Notes under the pieces: model-generated
Seen by the model: only the letters and a program-made list of their open reading frames with translations
Told to the model about the DNA's origin: nothing
Databases searched by the model: none
Made by a program: the position numbers and the translations under genes
Source: an uncultured Verrucomicrobiales bacterium
GTDB taxonomy: Bacteria; Verrucomicrobiota; Verrucomicrobiia; Verrucomicrobiales; Akkermansiaceae
Reading direction: 5' to 3'
DNA length: 64,000 nt
Assembly (NCBI GenBank): GCA_937901085.1
Contig: CALCHQ010000086.1
Location: 1-64,000 of the forward strand
Shown: piece by piece, positions 43,995 to 52,270 of the stretch
How the letters are laid out: each line of letters begins with the position of its first letter
How positions within the stretch are numbered: position 1 is the stretch's first letter

Positions 43995-46900
43995 TCAGAT
44001 ATCCCAGTTATCGAGCCACTTGAAGGACACGATGCGGAACTGGCGACCCATGACCTTGTTGGTATCCGTCAGTCCCTTGCCGCGCGAGCCATCCGGCTTA
44101 TATTCCGAATCCTGCGGGTCATTGGAGGGGTCGACATAGTTCATGGTGCGCTGCACCACAGCCTCGCACCAGGCCTGTGCAAGGATGGCCTTGGCGGCAT
44201 TCCGCACGCAGCCGTAGGAACGCACGGTAAAGGTATCATCTCGCACCGTCAGGATGTTGCCCAGAGAAGCCAGCACGTCACTCTGAATCAGGTAACCGGG
44301 GGCGGCGGTATGCACCGAACCCATGGAGGCTTCCGAGTTCTTGAACAGGTTACCCTTAGTCTCGGGTACACTGACCTCGTTGAAGTCACGGTTGATGTCG
44401 GTTGCATCAATGGCGGCCTGGAGCGCACCCTTGAGACCATGCTTGCCCGCCTCCAGACGGCGGTTCACAAAATCAGACATGCTGAGGAAGGGGCCACGCT
44501 CGCGCACCTGCTCCACCATCTTCTCGGCCAGCATACGGATACCCTCAGGCTCCAGCATACGCACCTCACCCCATGCGGAGGCCATGCCCGTATCACGGAA
44601 TGTGGTAGACCCCTGCATCATGCTGTAACCACCCAGGCCGTCAACGCTCTGGTCGGTGGTCGAAAGCATGAAGCGGGAGAAGAGAACCTGGTTATTACCC
44701 TTGCCCTCTTCCACGAAGGCAAGCTTGTTGTTCTTGTTTGTAACAAGCTTGCGCTGCGCCAGCCCCTGCAGTACACCAGCCCATGCCTCCACGGAAACGG
44801 AGTTGACATTGAAGCCACCTTCAATCATGAGGTACTGGGCAATGTGCTTCCAGCCATCCTCGGCCATGATACGTTCGACAATCTGAGAGTCCTTATAGGG
44901 GGTATTGACGCGCTTGTAGCGGGAAACCGGCAGCTCGCTCTTGCCTTCGAGGAATTCTGTCAGGACTTCTTCTGCCGTGCGCTTACCGTTCTTTGTCGGC
45001 ATATCCGAAATGGAAGAGCAGAACCAGCGGTCCCACATGGCATCGTTAATCAGCAGGCCATGGTCAAAGAAATCACCAAAGATTCGGGAATTGCTGGCAT
45101 ACGAGGGCGCTTCCAGGTCTTTGTTCTCGAAATAGGTGTACACATCATCCGCAGGCAAGCAGGGGTCTGCAAAGGCATTGCCGATACCCACACCGGGAAC
45201 GCCAGCCTGATACTGCGCGCGGCGCATGGCGCCCTGGGTGATATAATCACCCGCTGCTACCGCCTTAAACCAGCCCGGCTGCAAACGCATACCAGCAAAG
45301 CCTGCCAGCGAGAACGGAGGATGCACCGGCACTTCCAGGACGGAGGCAAAAGACACCTGCTCACCATCGCTGGTGATGCCGATATAGCCATTGCGACCGA
45401 TATTATCCATGGGAGAGGCATCCAGACCCGAGCTGACAGGCAAAGCCGCCAGCTGATAGGGATGGTACTTGCGCATCTGGTCATCAGGATTCACGAGTGC
45501 GCTACCGAAGAATGCCGGACTGGAATGCTGCCAGAGCTTGGTGCGGTAGTCCCCCTGCAGGATGACGGAATTGGTATGCGAACCGGCCGACTTGGCCACC
45601 ACGCCAACAGCGCCGATGTAGAAGGGCATATCTGGGTCGCTCTGGGAACCGTCCAGATCCCACTTGACGGGAGTCGCCCCTGTAAACTGCGTAGCGGTGC
45701 TGTCTGAGTTGTAATCCTTGGGGTTGTACCAGCCCAGGAGGTAACGTTGGGGTGAAGAACCACCCTTCCAGCCTTCCCACACACCAGACTTTTTTTCGTC
45801 AATACCCGTGAAGCCCGAATAAATCGTCACACATTCACGACGGTTGGCGGCAAACCACTGGGAGTCCACGTGAGGAGGCCAGTAATTACCGATACCTGTA
45901 CGGATTTTCACCTGGAATCGGCCGCTCCTGATGTTATCGTACGTCGGCACACCTGCGTGGGTGCTGCTTTCGATATACGGGAACTGATCCCGCATTTCTT
46001 CATCGGTCGGGTAGAACTTGGCGGCCGACCCGGCAACAGCATCTGCTCTGTACCCGGGAATCCAGGGGTTCCTGAACATGGTGTCTCGCGATGTCGTTTC
46101 GTTCCGGCGTTTCTGAGCAGGAGAGAAGAAAATCACCTCGCCCGGTGCAAAGACGATATCCTCCGTAGCGCCTTCTTCTGAATTCAGGAAGAACTGACCG
46201 TAGTCCGGGCCCCAGTAATTCTTTTCGTTCAGCGTACCACGCCAGGTATACTTCCAGTTGGATTCATTCGCCCAGGACGGACCATTGGGGGTATAACATT
46301 CCAGCGGCAGCGTCTTGTACGGCAGGGAATGAGCCCAGAGCTGCTTACCACGGATACGCATCGGGACGTTATAGGGATTCCACCAGAGGAACATGGGAGC
46401 ATAACTCATACTGAGCTTGTACACCTCCACGCCCTTACCCACGGTAGTAAGGACTTTTTCATCCGTCACAAGGGCAAAGTTGGTCATATAGGCCAGCATG
46501 ACAGGTGTGCGAGCATAGCCGGCAAAATTGCAGCCGGATTCCAGCATCACGCGATTATCAAAGAATGAGCCGTTACCATCCGGTATCAACGCCCCCTGGT
46601 TGGTAAGATAATTCAGTTTTCCCTCGTACACAGCACCACTAATGCGCGTATGCACCCGATCCAGGTTGCCGATGAGGCGGGCTGTCAGGTTATCGCTGTC
46701 ATTTGCCGAGCCATCCGGCCAGCAGTTATAGTAGGCGTGCAGGTTCTGCCAGGAGCCGATGGGCATATCCGGCTCCGTGCCCTTGGGCAGGTCATCGTTC
46801 TCCACCAGCGGGCAATCCTGGTTGCTGCGTGCAGCGAACTCTGTTTCCTTGAGGGTCTTTTTGTTGAGCAGCAAGTTGAGGTCCTGCTTGAAGCCACCCA

Positions 46901-47795
46901 TGCTCACGTTGATGGGAAGCGTGTAGGACGTGGTGGTTACATCGAAGAAGTAGGGCATGCCGGCCGCCTGGGAGGCAGAACCCAGCAGAGGCAGCGAGGC
47001 CAGCGTCACCAGGCGGGCAGGTTCTTCGATGGTGTCGGGCAGGAAATCGAGGTCGCGGTTATCAACAAAGCGGGGAGCGGGCGTATCCCAAGTGCGGTGC
47101 AGCGCCTCATAGGCATCTTCGGCAGGCTTGGGAGTCTGCACCGAAATCTTAGCCTTCTGGTTCTCACCACCGACCCACCAGGCAAAGCAGGCTTCATTCT
47201 TGCCCAGGGACGGCATGCTCAGCAAATCGGCATACACATAGTGCTGCGGGGACAGATTCTTGCCGAGTGTACCCTCACCCACCAGGCAGATACGGCGGCC
47301 GGGCGCACGGGAGCAGAGGGAATCAGCGCTCTTGAGTGTGCGGGTCTGATTGGGAACGCGGCTGGAAATCAGCCAGCGGCGGAACATGTGGGAACGCCCC
47401 TTGTCGTAGGTGGAGGAAATCTTGCTGCCGTGGCCGGACTTGCTCTTGCCGTAGATGGGGCCGTCCCAGCTGTTCCAGACGCCCAGCAGGTGCTGCGCCT
47501 GGCCATTGTCATTCTTGCTGAGGATGCCGGAGCTGGCCGTCACGCGCTGATCAGGGCCGAGTTCCACCTGCAATTCACCAATGGCGGCATCCAGCCCCAC
47601 CAGAGCCTGCTGACGCGCCTCTGCCTGCAGCATGGTCTGCAAAGCGATGCGGTTCTGCGATGCAGCCGTTGCCATAATGGCCACCGCCAGCATGGCCAGC
47701 AGCATCATAAGTGTCAGAGTAGCAATGAGGGCAAAGCCCTTTCTCTGTTTTTTACGGGCAGGGGAGGAAGATTGGTGAGTGTGTTTGAATTTCAT
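43995..47795 (-). CDS. Verru_Chthon cassette protein A-type, pseudopilin-like N terminus
   Basis: The 1266-residue protein starts with a basic segment and RKGFALIATLTLMMLLAM (about residues 18-35), a pseudopilin-like helix, followed by TAASQNRIALQTMLQAEA. The late AWCEAVVQRTMNYVDPS and GRQFRIVSFKWL blocks match my recollection of TIGR02600 (Verru_Chthon cassette protein A), a family of large prepilin-like proteins. The usual B, C and D companions are not next to it: the neighbours are the autotransporter and pheA. Role unknown; association with a type II secretion or pilus-like machine is inferred. ATG 47795 is preferred over an in-frame upstream start at 47828. Confidence 0.8.
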   Translation of the reverse strand: MKFKHTHQSSSPARKKQRKGFALIATLTLMMLLAMLAVAIMATAASQNRIALQTMLQAEARQQALVGLDAAIGELQVELGPDQRVTASSGILSKNDNGQAQHLLGVWNSWDGPIYGKSKSGHGSKISSTYDKGRSHMFRRWLISSRVPNQTRTLKSADSLCSRAPGRRICLVGEGTLGKNLSPQHYVYADLLSMPSLGKNEACFAWWVGGENQKAKISVQTPKPAEDAYEALHRTWDTPAPRFVDNRDLDFLPDTIEEPARLVTLASLPLLGSASQAAGMPYFFDVTTTSYTLPINVSMGGFKQDLNLLLNKKTLKETEFAARSNQDCPLVENDDLPKGTEPDMPIGSWQNLHAYYNCWPDGSANDSDNLTARLIGNLDRVHTRISGAVYEGKLNYLTNQGALIPDGNGSFFDNRVMLESGCNFAGYARTPVMLAYMTNFALVTDEKVLTTVGKGVEVYKLSMSYAPMFLWWNPYNVPMRIRGKQLWAHSLPYKTLPLECYTPNGPSWANESNWKYTWRGTLNEKNYWGPDYGQFFLNSEEGATEDIVFAPGEVIFFSPAQKRRNETTSRDTMFRNPWIPGYRADAVAGSAAKFYPTDEEMRDQFPYIESSTHAGVPTYDNIRSGRFQVKIRTGIGNYWPPHVDSQWFAANRRECVTIYSGFTGIDEKKSGVWEGWKGGSSPQRYLLGWYNPKDYNSDSTATQFTGATPVKWDLDGSQSDPDMPFYIGAVGVVAKSAGSHTNSVILQGDYRTKLWQHSSPAFFGSALVNPDDQMRKYHPYQLAALPVSSGLDASPMDNIGRNGYIGITSDGEQVSFASVLEVPVHPPFSLAGFAGMRLQPGWFKAVAAGDYITQGAMRRAQYQAGVPGVGIGNAFADPCLPADDVYTYFENKDLEAPSYASNSRIFGDFFDHGLLINDAMWDRWFCSSISDMPTKNGKRTAEEVLTEFLEGKSELPVSRYKRVNTPYKDSQIVERIMAEDGWKHIAQYLMIEGGFNVNSVSVEAWAGVLQGLAQRKLVTNKNNKLAFVEEGKGNNQVLFSRFMLSTTDQSVDGLGGYSMMQGSTTFRDTGMASAWGEVRMLEPEGIRMLAEKMVEQVRERGPFLSMSDFVNRRLEAGKHGLKGALQAAIDATDINRDFNEVSVPETKGNLFKNSEASMGSVHTAAPGYLIQSDVLASLGNILTVRDDTFTVRSYGCVRNAAKAILAQAWCEAVVQRTMNYVDPSNDPQDSEYKPDGSRGKGLTDTNKVMGRQFRIVSFKWLDNWDI

Positions 47796-47819
47796 ACCAC
47801 AACTTATGTATACTTTGTT

Positions 47820-47847
47820 ACTATACACTTCGATGGCGGCGAGTCAA
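47820..47847 (-). promoter_or_regulatory. Promoter of the Verru_Chthon A-type gene
   Basis: TTGACT (47842-47847), 16 bp, TATAGT (47820-47825); about 24 bp before ATG 47795. Confidence 0.7.
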
Positions 47848-47896
47848 GCAAAAAGGGCAAAAACGCGGCATTCTCCGCGCATGCCCAAAAACAAGG

Positions 47897-47925
47897 TTGA
47901 ATGAGCGCCGCCTGTATGGTATGAT
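47897..47925 (+). promoter_or_regulatory. Promoter of the pheA-holB-yicC-gmk operon
   Basis: TTGAAT (47897-47902), 17 bp ending in TGG (extended -10), TATGAT (47920-47925); 12 bp to ATG 47938. Confidence 0.72.
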
Positions 47926-47937
47926 ACGCGCAGCTTT

Positions 47938-49002
47938 ATGAATCTGGACGCGCTCAGACAGGAAATAGACCGCATTGATGCCCAGCTGGTCGAGCTGCTC
48001 AAGCAGCGTGCCGCCTGCGTACACCATGTGGGCGAGACAAAGCGGGAAACAGGCGCTCCCACCTTTGTACCGGAGCGGGAGAGCGCCCTCATTGCCAAAC
48101 TACTGAAGCTCAATGACGGCGTACTCCCGGAAAAGAGTCTGCTGAGCATCTGGCGGCAGATTGTGAGCTGCTCGTTCCACCTGGAGGGCAACATGCGTAT
48201 AGGCTACCTGGGGCCGGAAGGCACCTGGAGCCACCAGGCCGCGCTCAGCCGCTTCGGCGACAGCGTGGAACTCGTTCCCTACGCCTCCTTTGCCCACATC
48301 TTCGCCGCCGTGGAGCGCAACGAAGTCAACTACGGCGTGATTCCTCTGGAAAACAGCACCCACGGCACCGTGGTGCAGGCCATGGATTTCTTTGCCCACA
48401 CGCACCTCCGCATCTGCGCCCAGATACACCAGAGCGTCCAGAACTGCCTCATGGCCAACATCCCGGCAGATGCCATCCGCACCATTTATTCGCACCCGCA
48501 GGTGCTGGGGCAATGCAGCAGCTGGCTGCAGCAGAACTACCCGCAGGCCGACCAGATTCCCACCGCCAGCAGCACAGCCGCCGCCCGCATGGCCATTGAA
48601 AAAGCAGCCGATGGAGCCGCAGCCCTCGGCAGCCCGCTGGCCGCGCAGATTCACGGGCTTCATGTACTGGCCTCCCAGGTGCAGGATATCGCCACCAACA
48701 CCACCCGCTTCGTGGTCATCGGCGCGCAGGACACCCGCCCCAGCGGGCAGGACCGCACCACCATCTGCTTCACCGTGCCGCACAAGCCAGGTGGCCTGGT
48801 GGATGTACTGGAACATTTCCGCAACCACCACATCAACATCTTCTGCCTGGACTCCCGCCCCACGCGCGACACCGCCTGGGAGTACCTGTTCTATATTGAT
48901 GTGGAGGGACACGAAACACAGGATCCCCTCCGCAGCTGCCTGGCAGAGCTGAAGGCCGAATGCCCGGTATTCAAGGTGCTGGGGTCCTACCCCGAAAAAT
49001 AA
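47938..49002 (+). CDS. pheA: Bifunctional chorismate mutase / prephenate dehydratase
   Basis: The 354-residue P-protein converts chorismate to prephenate and then to phenylpyruvate in phenylalanine synthesis. The AroQ-type mutase spans residues ~1-85 (LDALRQEIDRIDAQLVELL at the start). The dehydratase opens with MRIGYLGPEGTWSHQAA near 85-101 and carries the catalytic TTRFVVIG near 258-265. A C-terminal ACT domain (from about 278) has GGLV and DSRP, the Phe-binding elements, so feedback inhibition by phenylalanine is expected. It heads an operon with holB, yicC and gmk. Confidence 0.96.
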   Translation: MNLDALRQEIDRIDAQLVELLKQRAACVHHVGETKRETGAPTFVPERESALIAKLLKLNDGVLPEKSLLSIWRQIVSCSFHLEGNMRIGYLGPEGTWSHQAALSRFGDSVELVPYASFAHIFAAVERNEVNYGVIPLENSTHGTVVQAMDFFAHTHLRICAQIHQSVQNCLMANIPADAIRTIYSHPQVLGQCSSWLQQNYPQADQIPTASSTAAARMAIEKAADGAAALGSPLAAQIHGLHVLASQVQDIATNTTRFVVIGAQDTRPSGQDRTTICFTVPHKPGGLVDVLEHFRNHHINIFCLDSRPTRDTAWEYLFYIDVEGHETQDPLRSCLAELKAECPVFKVLGSYPEK

Positions 49003-49022
49003 CCCCTTCCCCCCTCACCTGA

Positions 49023-50000
49023 ATGGCCTTTCAATTGGAGCAAGCCCGACGGTTGCTGATGCACGCCCGCCACAGCGGGCGGCTTCCGCATGCTCTGCTG
49101 CTCACCGGCACCGTGCGCGCCGGTACGCACCAGCTGGCGCTCAGCCTGGCGGCAGAACTGAACGGCGCGCGGGCCGATGCGCTCGAAAACCTGCGCCACC
49201 CCATGTGCCGGGTGTTGCGGCCGGGGTCGAAGAGCCGTAAAATCCTCATCGAAGACATCCGCAATGTCGAACCCTTTCTGGCGCTGCGCGCAGACGAAGG
49301 CGCAACCAAGCTGGTCATCATCGTGGAGGCCGACCGCATGATGGAGGAAGCCGCCAACGCCTTCCTGAAAACGCTGGAGGAACCGCCGCCGCAGACCGTC
49401 ATCATCCTCATCACCGAGCAACCCAGCCGCCTGCTCACCACCATCCTCTCCCGCTGCGTGCGCGTCCCCCTGCACGAGCGCAGCAGCAGCCTGCACCTGT
49501 CAGAAGCCCAGCAGGCCTTCCTGCCCTCCGTAGCCGCTGCCCTGCCCCTGGTCGGTTCCGATGTAGCCGCCCTTGCCCTGCGCGCCGACTTCCAGGCCCT
49601 GCTGGCCGAACGCCGGGAACAGATTACCAGGCGCCTCACCGCCGCCATCAAGGCAGAAGCCAAAGCCATAGCCGAAGGCACGGACATCCGCGACTGGGAA
49701 GCCCGGCAGAAGGATGCCACCGCCGCCCTCATCGAGACCGAATACCTGGCCGAGCGCGAACAAATGCTCGAACTGCTGGCCCTGTGCCTGGGGCAGGCTG
49801 TACTACTGGCCTCGCACGCGCCCGATGTGCAGCCCGTCACGCCCGAAATCGCCGGGCTGGCCGACGCCCGCCCCATCGCCGACCTGCTGCAGCGCATGAG
49901 AGCGCTCGACAAGCTGCGGACCGACCTCAATTTCAACGTGAACGAAGCCCTCACGCTCGATTCACACCTGCTCAACATCATCGGCAACATCAATTTATGA
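49023..50000 (+). CDS. holB: DNA polymerase III delta' subunit
   Basis: The 325-residue protein is the clamp-loader delta' subunit. RLPHALLLTG near residue 20-29 begins the ATPase-like domain, but the P-loop is degenerate (TGTVRAGTHQ), as expected for delta', which does not hydrolyse ATP. KLVIIVEADRMMEEAANAFL and LKTLEEPP mark the Walker B region, and LTTILSRC carries the conserved SRC motif. The DnaX-type zinc-binding Cys cluster is absent. Its stop overlaps the yicC start (ATGA). Confidence 0.87.
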   Translation: MAFQLEQARRLLMHARHSGRLPHALLLTGTVRAGTHQLALSLAAELNGARADALENLRHPMCRVLRPGSKSRKILIEDIRNVEPFLALRADEGATKLVIIVEADRMMEEAANAFLKTLEEPPPQTVIILITEQPSRLLTTILSRCVRVPLHERSSSLHLSEAQQAFLPSVAAALPLVGSDVAALALRADFQALLAERREQITRRLTAAIKAEAKAIAEGTDIRDWEARQKDATAALIETEYLAEREQMLELLALCLGQAVLLASHAPDVQPVTPEIAGLADARPIADLLQRMRALDKLRTDLNFNVNEALTLDSHLLNIIGNINL

Positions 50001-50872
50001 ACAGCATGACCGGATTCGGAGCCGCGACGGCTCCGCTGGGTGGCTCCTCCATCCGTGTAGAAATCAGCGGTGTCAACCGCAAACAGGCAGAAATCGCCAT
50101 TGCGCTGCCCCGCAGCTGGGCAGCACTCGAAACCAGCGTGCGCGACACCGTGGCCGCTGCCGTCTCCCGCGGCAGGGTCAATGTCGCCCTCACCCTGCAA
50201 CAGGTACCCGGTGCCGCCGGCACCCTCACCCTCGACCGCGAAAAGCTGGCCGCCCTCTCCTCCACTTTGCGCGAAGCCGAAACCGCCCTTGGCCGCAACA
50301 TCGACACCTCGCTGGACTCCCTGCTCCGGCTCGGCATCATTGCCGAAGAAAGCGAAGCCGAACTTCCCATTGAGGAAATCCAGGCAGCGGCAGAACCGGC
50401 CATCCGCGAAGCCCTGGCCGCATTCATCACCCTGCGCGCCCAGGAAGGCGAAAACATGAAGCGAGACCTGCTCGCCCGCATCGGCACCCTCCGCAACTTC
50501 CGCCAGCAGCTCATGGAGCGCGCCGCCGGTGTAGCAAGCCGCCACCGCGACACCCTCCTCAAACGCCTGGCCGAAAGTGGCCTGCCCCTGCCGGCAGATG
50601 ATGAACGCATCATCAAGGAAATAGCCCTCTTTGCCGACAAGTGCGATGTATCGGAAGAAATGACCCGCCTGGAGTCCCACCTCAACCAGTTTGAAAAAAT
50701 CTGCGACAAGGACGAACCCGTCGGGCGCACACTTGACTTCCTCTGCCAGGAAATCTTCCGCGAACTCAACACCACCGGCTCCAAGGCCAATGATGCCGGG
50801 CTGGCCCAGCTCGTCGTCACCGCCAAAACCGAACTGGAAAAAATCCGCGAACAAGTCCAGAACATCGAATAA
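49997..50872 (+). CDS. yicC: YicC family endoribonuclease
   Basis: The 291-residue protein matches YicC: MNSMTGFGAA at the start, EISGVNRKQ near 24-32 in place of the usual VKSVNHR, and the C-terminal GRTLDFLCQEIFRELNTTGSKA near 247-268, which is strongly conserved. YicC proteins are RNA endonucleases linked to stress survival and small-RNA decay. The ATG overlaps the holB stop. The gmk gene follows, as yicC-gmk neighbours do in many bacteria. Confidence 0.93.
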   Translation: MNSMTGFGAATAPLGGSSIRVEISGVNRKQAEIAIALPRSWAALETSVRDTVAAAVSRGRVNVALTLQQVPGAAGTLTLDREKLAALSSTLREAETALGRNIDTSLDSLLRLGIIAEESEAELPIEEIQAAAEPAIREALAAFITLRAQEGENMKRDLLARIGTLRNFRQQLMERAAGVASRHRDTLLKRLAESGLPLPADDERIIKEIALFADKCDVSEEMTRLESHLNQFEKICDKDEPVGRTLDFLCQEIFRELNTTGSKANDAGLAQLVVTAKTELEKIREQVQNIE

Positions 50873-50876
50873 TTCC

Positions 50877-50909
50877 TACTTCGTACTTCCCACCTCGTAC
50901 TTCGTACTT
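50877..50909 (+). repeat. Short direct repeat between yicC and gmk
   Basis: TACTTCGTACTT occurs at 50877-50888 and again at 50898-50909, 9 bp apart, inside the 42-bp gap and ending 5 bp before the gmk ATG. TACTT itself is an internal near-repeat. Confidence 0.7.
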
Positions 50910-50914
50910 TTACC

Positions 50915-51493
50915 ATGCTTGGCACACTTCTCATCGTCTCCGGCCCCTCCGGCAGCGGCAAGACCACCCTCTGCCGCCGTGCGGAAAAGGACATGCTCAC
51001 CACCTACTCCATTTCCTGCACCACCCGCCAGCCGCGTCCCGGCGAACAGGATGGCATCGACTACCACTTCCTCACCCCTGAAGACTTTGCCGCCAAGGTA
51101 GCCGCCGGCGAATTCCTGGAACATGCCACCGTGCATGGCAACAGCTACGGCACGCTCAAGAGCGACATCATCGACCTCCTGCAGGCCGGTAAAAATGTTG
51201 TCATGGACATCGACGTCCAGGGAGCCGCCAGCATCCGCGCCTGCGACGATGCCATCATCCGCCGCGCCTACGCCGATGTGTACATCCACGTTCCATCGAC
51301 TGAACTCGAAGCCCGCCTGCGTGGCCGCCAGACAGATGCAGAAGACGTCATCCAGCTCCGCCTCCGCAACGCTGCAGAGGAAGATGCCCGCATGAATGAA
51401 TACCAGTTTGCCCTAGTATCCGGAGACCGGGAAAGCGACTACGCCCGCTTCACTGCCCTGCTCACCACGCTCGGCATGCGGACAGGGCTGTAA
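50915..51493 (+). CDS. gmk: Guanylate kinase
   Basis: The 192-residue enzyme phosphorylates GMP to GDP with ATP. The P-loop GPSGSGKTT is at 10-18, and the GMP-binding region SCTTRQPRPGEQDGIDYHF follows at about 34-52. EFLEHATVHGNSYGT and DIDVQGA are in the usual order. It is the last gene of the pheA operon and is followed by a terminator. Translation may be influenced by the direct repeat just upstream, since no Shine-Dalgarno is visible. Confidence 0.97.
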   Translation: MLGTLLIVSGPSGSGKTTLCRRAEKDMLTTYSISCTTRQPRPGEQDGIDYHFLTPEDFAAKVAAGEFLEHATVHGNSYGTLKSDIIDLLQAGKNVVMDIDVQGAASIRACDDAIIRRAYADVYIHVPSTELEARLRGRQTDAEDVIQLRLRNAAEEDARMNEYQFALVSGDRESDYARFTALLTTLGMRTGL

Positions 51494-51526
51494 GCCCCCC
51501 CCTGTCCGCCGAGGCACAGCATCAGA

Positions 51527-51556
51527 AAAAAAGCCGCGTCAGACACGCGGCTTTTC
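51527..51556. terminator. Bidirectional terminator between gmk and thioredoxin-like gene
   Basis: GCCGCGT (51533-51539) pairs with ACGCGGC (51545-51551), flanked by an A run and TTTTC, so it has a U tail in both directions. The two genes converge on it. Confidence 0.88.
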
Positions 51557-51562
51557 TTCTTC

Positions 51563-52123
51563 TCAGCGGCGGTTCTTTCCGCTCCTCTGCGGCTTATTCT
51601 TAATCAAGTCCTTCCATTGAAGGAGCGTCTGGCCAAAGCCGGAGTGAATCAGCTCACCCTTGGCATTCAGGATAAAGCACCAGGGAATCCCCTTCATTTC
51701 CGGTCTGTTTTCCAGCTGCACCGCGCTGCCCAGCACGCCGGGCATATCCGTTTCATAATGCTCGATGTAGCGGAGCGCCGAAGCGGCATCCTGGTCATAA
51801 CCGAGCAGCACCAGGGAAACAGACTTATTCTTCTTGATATTGGCCTCATATTCCTCAACCACCTTGGGCATGAGAGCCCGGCACGGAGCGCACCACGAAG
51901 CAGAGCAGATAAAAATATAAAAGCGGGCCTTGGGGCGGGCCTCCGACTCCGTAAAGTAACCAGCCTCTGCCAGAGCCCTGGCCACGGGAGAAAGGCCAGC
52001 CATACTGACTTTCTTCTTTTTCACCTCTGTGGCAGGGGCTTCGGCCTCCTGGGCTGCCGCCGTGGGAACAGCCCAGCCGCCAAGGGCACACAACATCGTC
52101 AGAAGAATCAACAAACGCTTCAT
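51563..52123 (-). CDS. Exported thioredoxin-like protein
   Basis: The 186-residue protein has a signal peptide (residues 1-24, ending TAAAQ) and a thioredoxin fold with the active-site motif WCAPC in SASWCAPCRAL at about 74-84. The cis-proline segment is GIPWCFI, typical of periplasmic reductases of the TlpA/ResA type. It may keep cysteines of apocytochromes or envelope proteins reduced, linking it with resB-ccsA, but this is inference. The promoter -10 ends 10 bp before the ATG. Confidence 0.85.
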   Translation of the reverse strand: MKRLLILLTMLCALGGWAVPTAAAQEAEAPATEVKKKKVSMAGLSPVARALAEAGYFTESEARPKARFYIFICSASWCAPCRALMPKVVEEYEANIKKNKSVSLVLLGYDQDAASALRYIEHYETDMPGVLGSAVQLENRPEMKGIPWCFILNAKGELIHSGFGQTLLQWKDLIKNKPQRSGKNRR

Positions 52124-52133
52124 ACGGATGTAT

Positions 52134-52161
52134 AGCTTACACCGTCCTCTGCAGAAGTCAA
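52134..52161 (-). promoter_or_regulatory. Promoter of the thioredoxin-like gene
   Basis: TTGACT (52156-52161), 16 bp, TAAGCT (52134-52139); 10 bp to ATG 52123. Confidence 0.65.
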
Positions 52162-52226
52162 CAAGAATCTGAAACGCCGGCCGCTACCAGAAAAAGGCCG
52201 CTGGCGCTTTATGTCAGATAGCACAC

Positions 52227-52255
52227 TTGCAGCCCAGGAACGACTCTGGTATCTT
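52227..52255 (+). promoter_or_regulatory. Promoter of rseP
   Basis: TTGCAG (52227-52232), 17 bp ending in TGG (extended -10), TATCTT (52250-52255); 15 bp to ATG 52271. It lies inside a longer in-frame extension, which is therefore not used. Confidence 0.6.
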
Positions 52256-52270
52256 GCAGACAAGATACTC

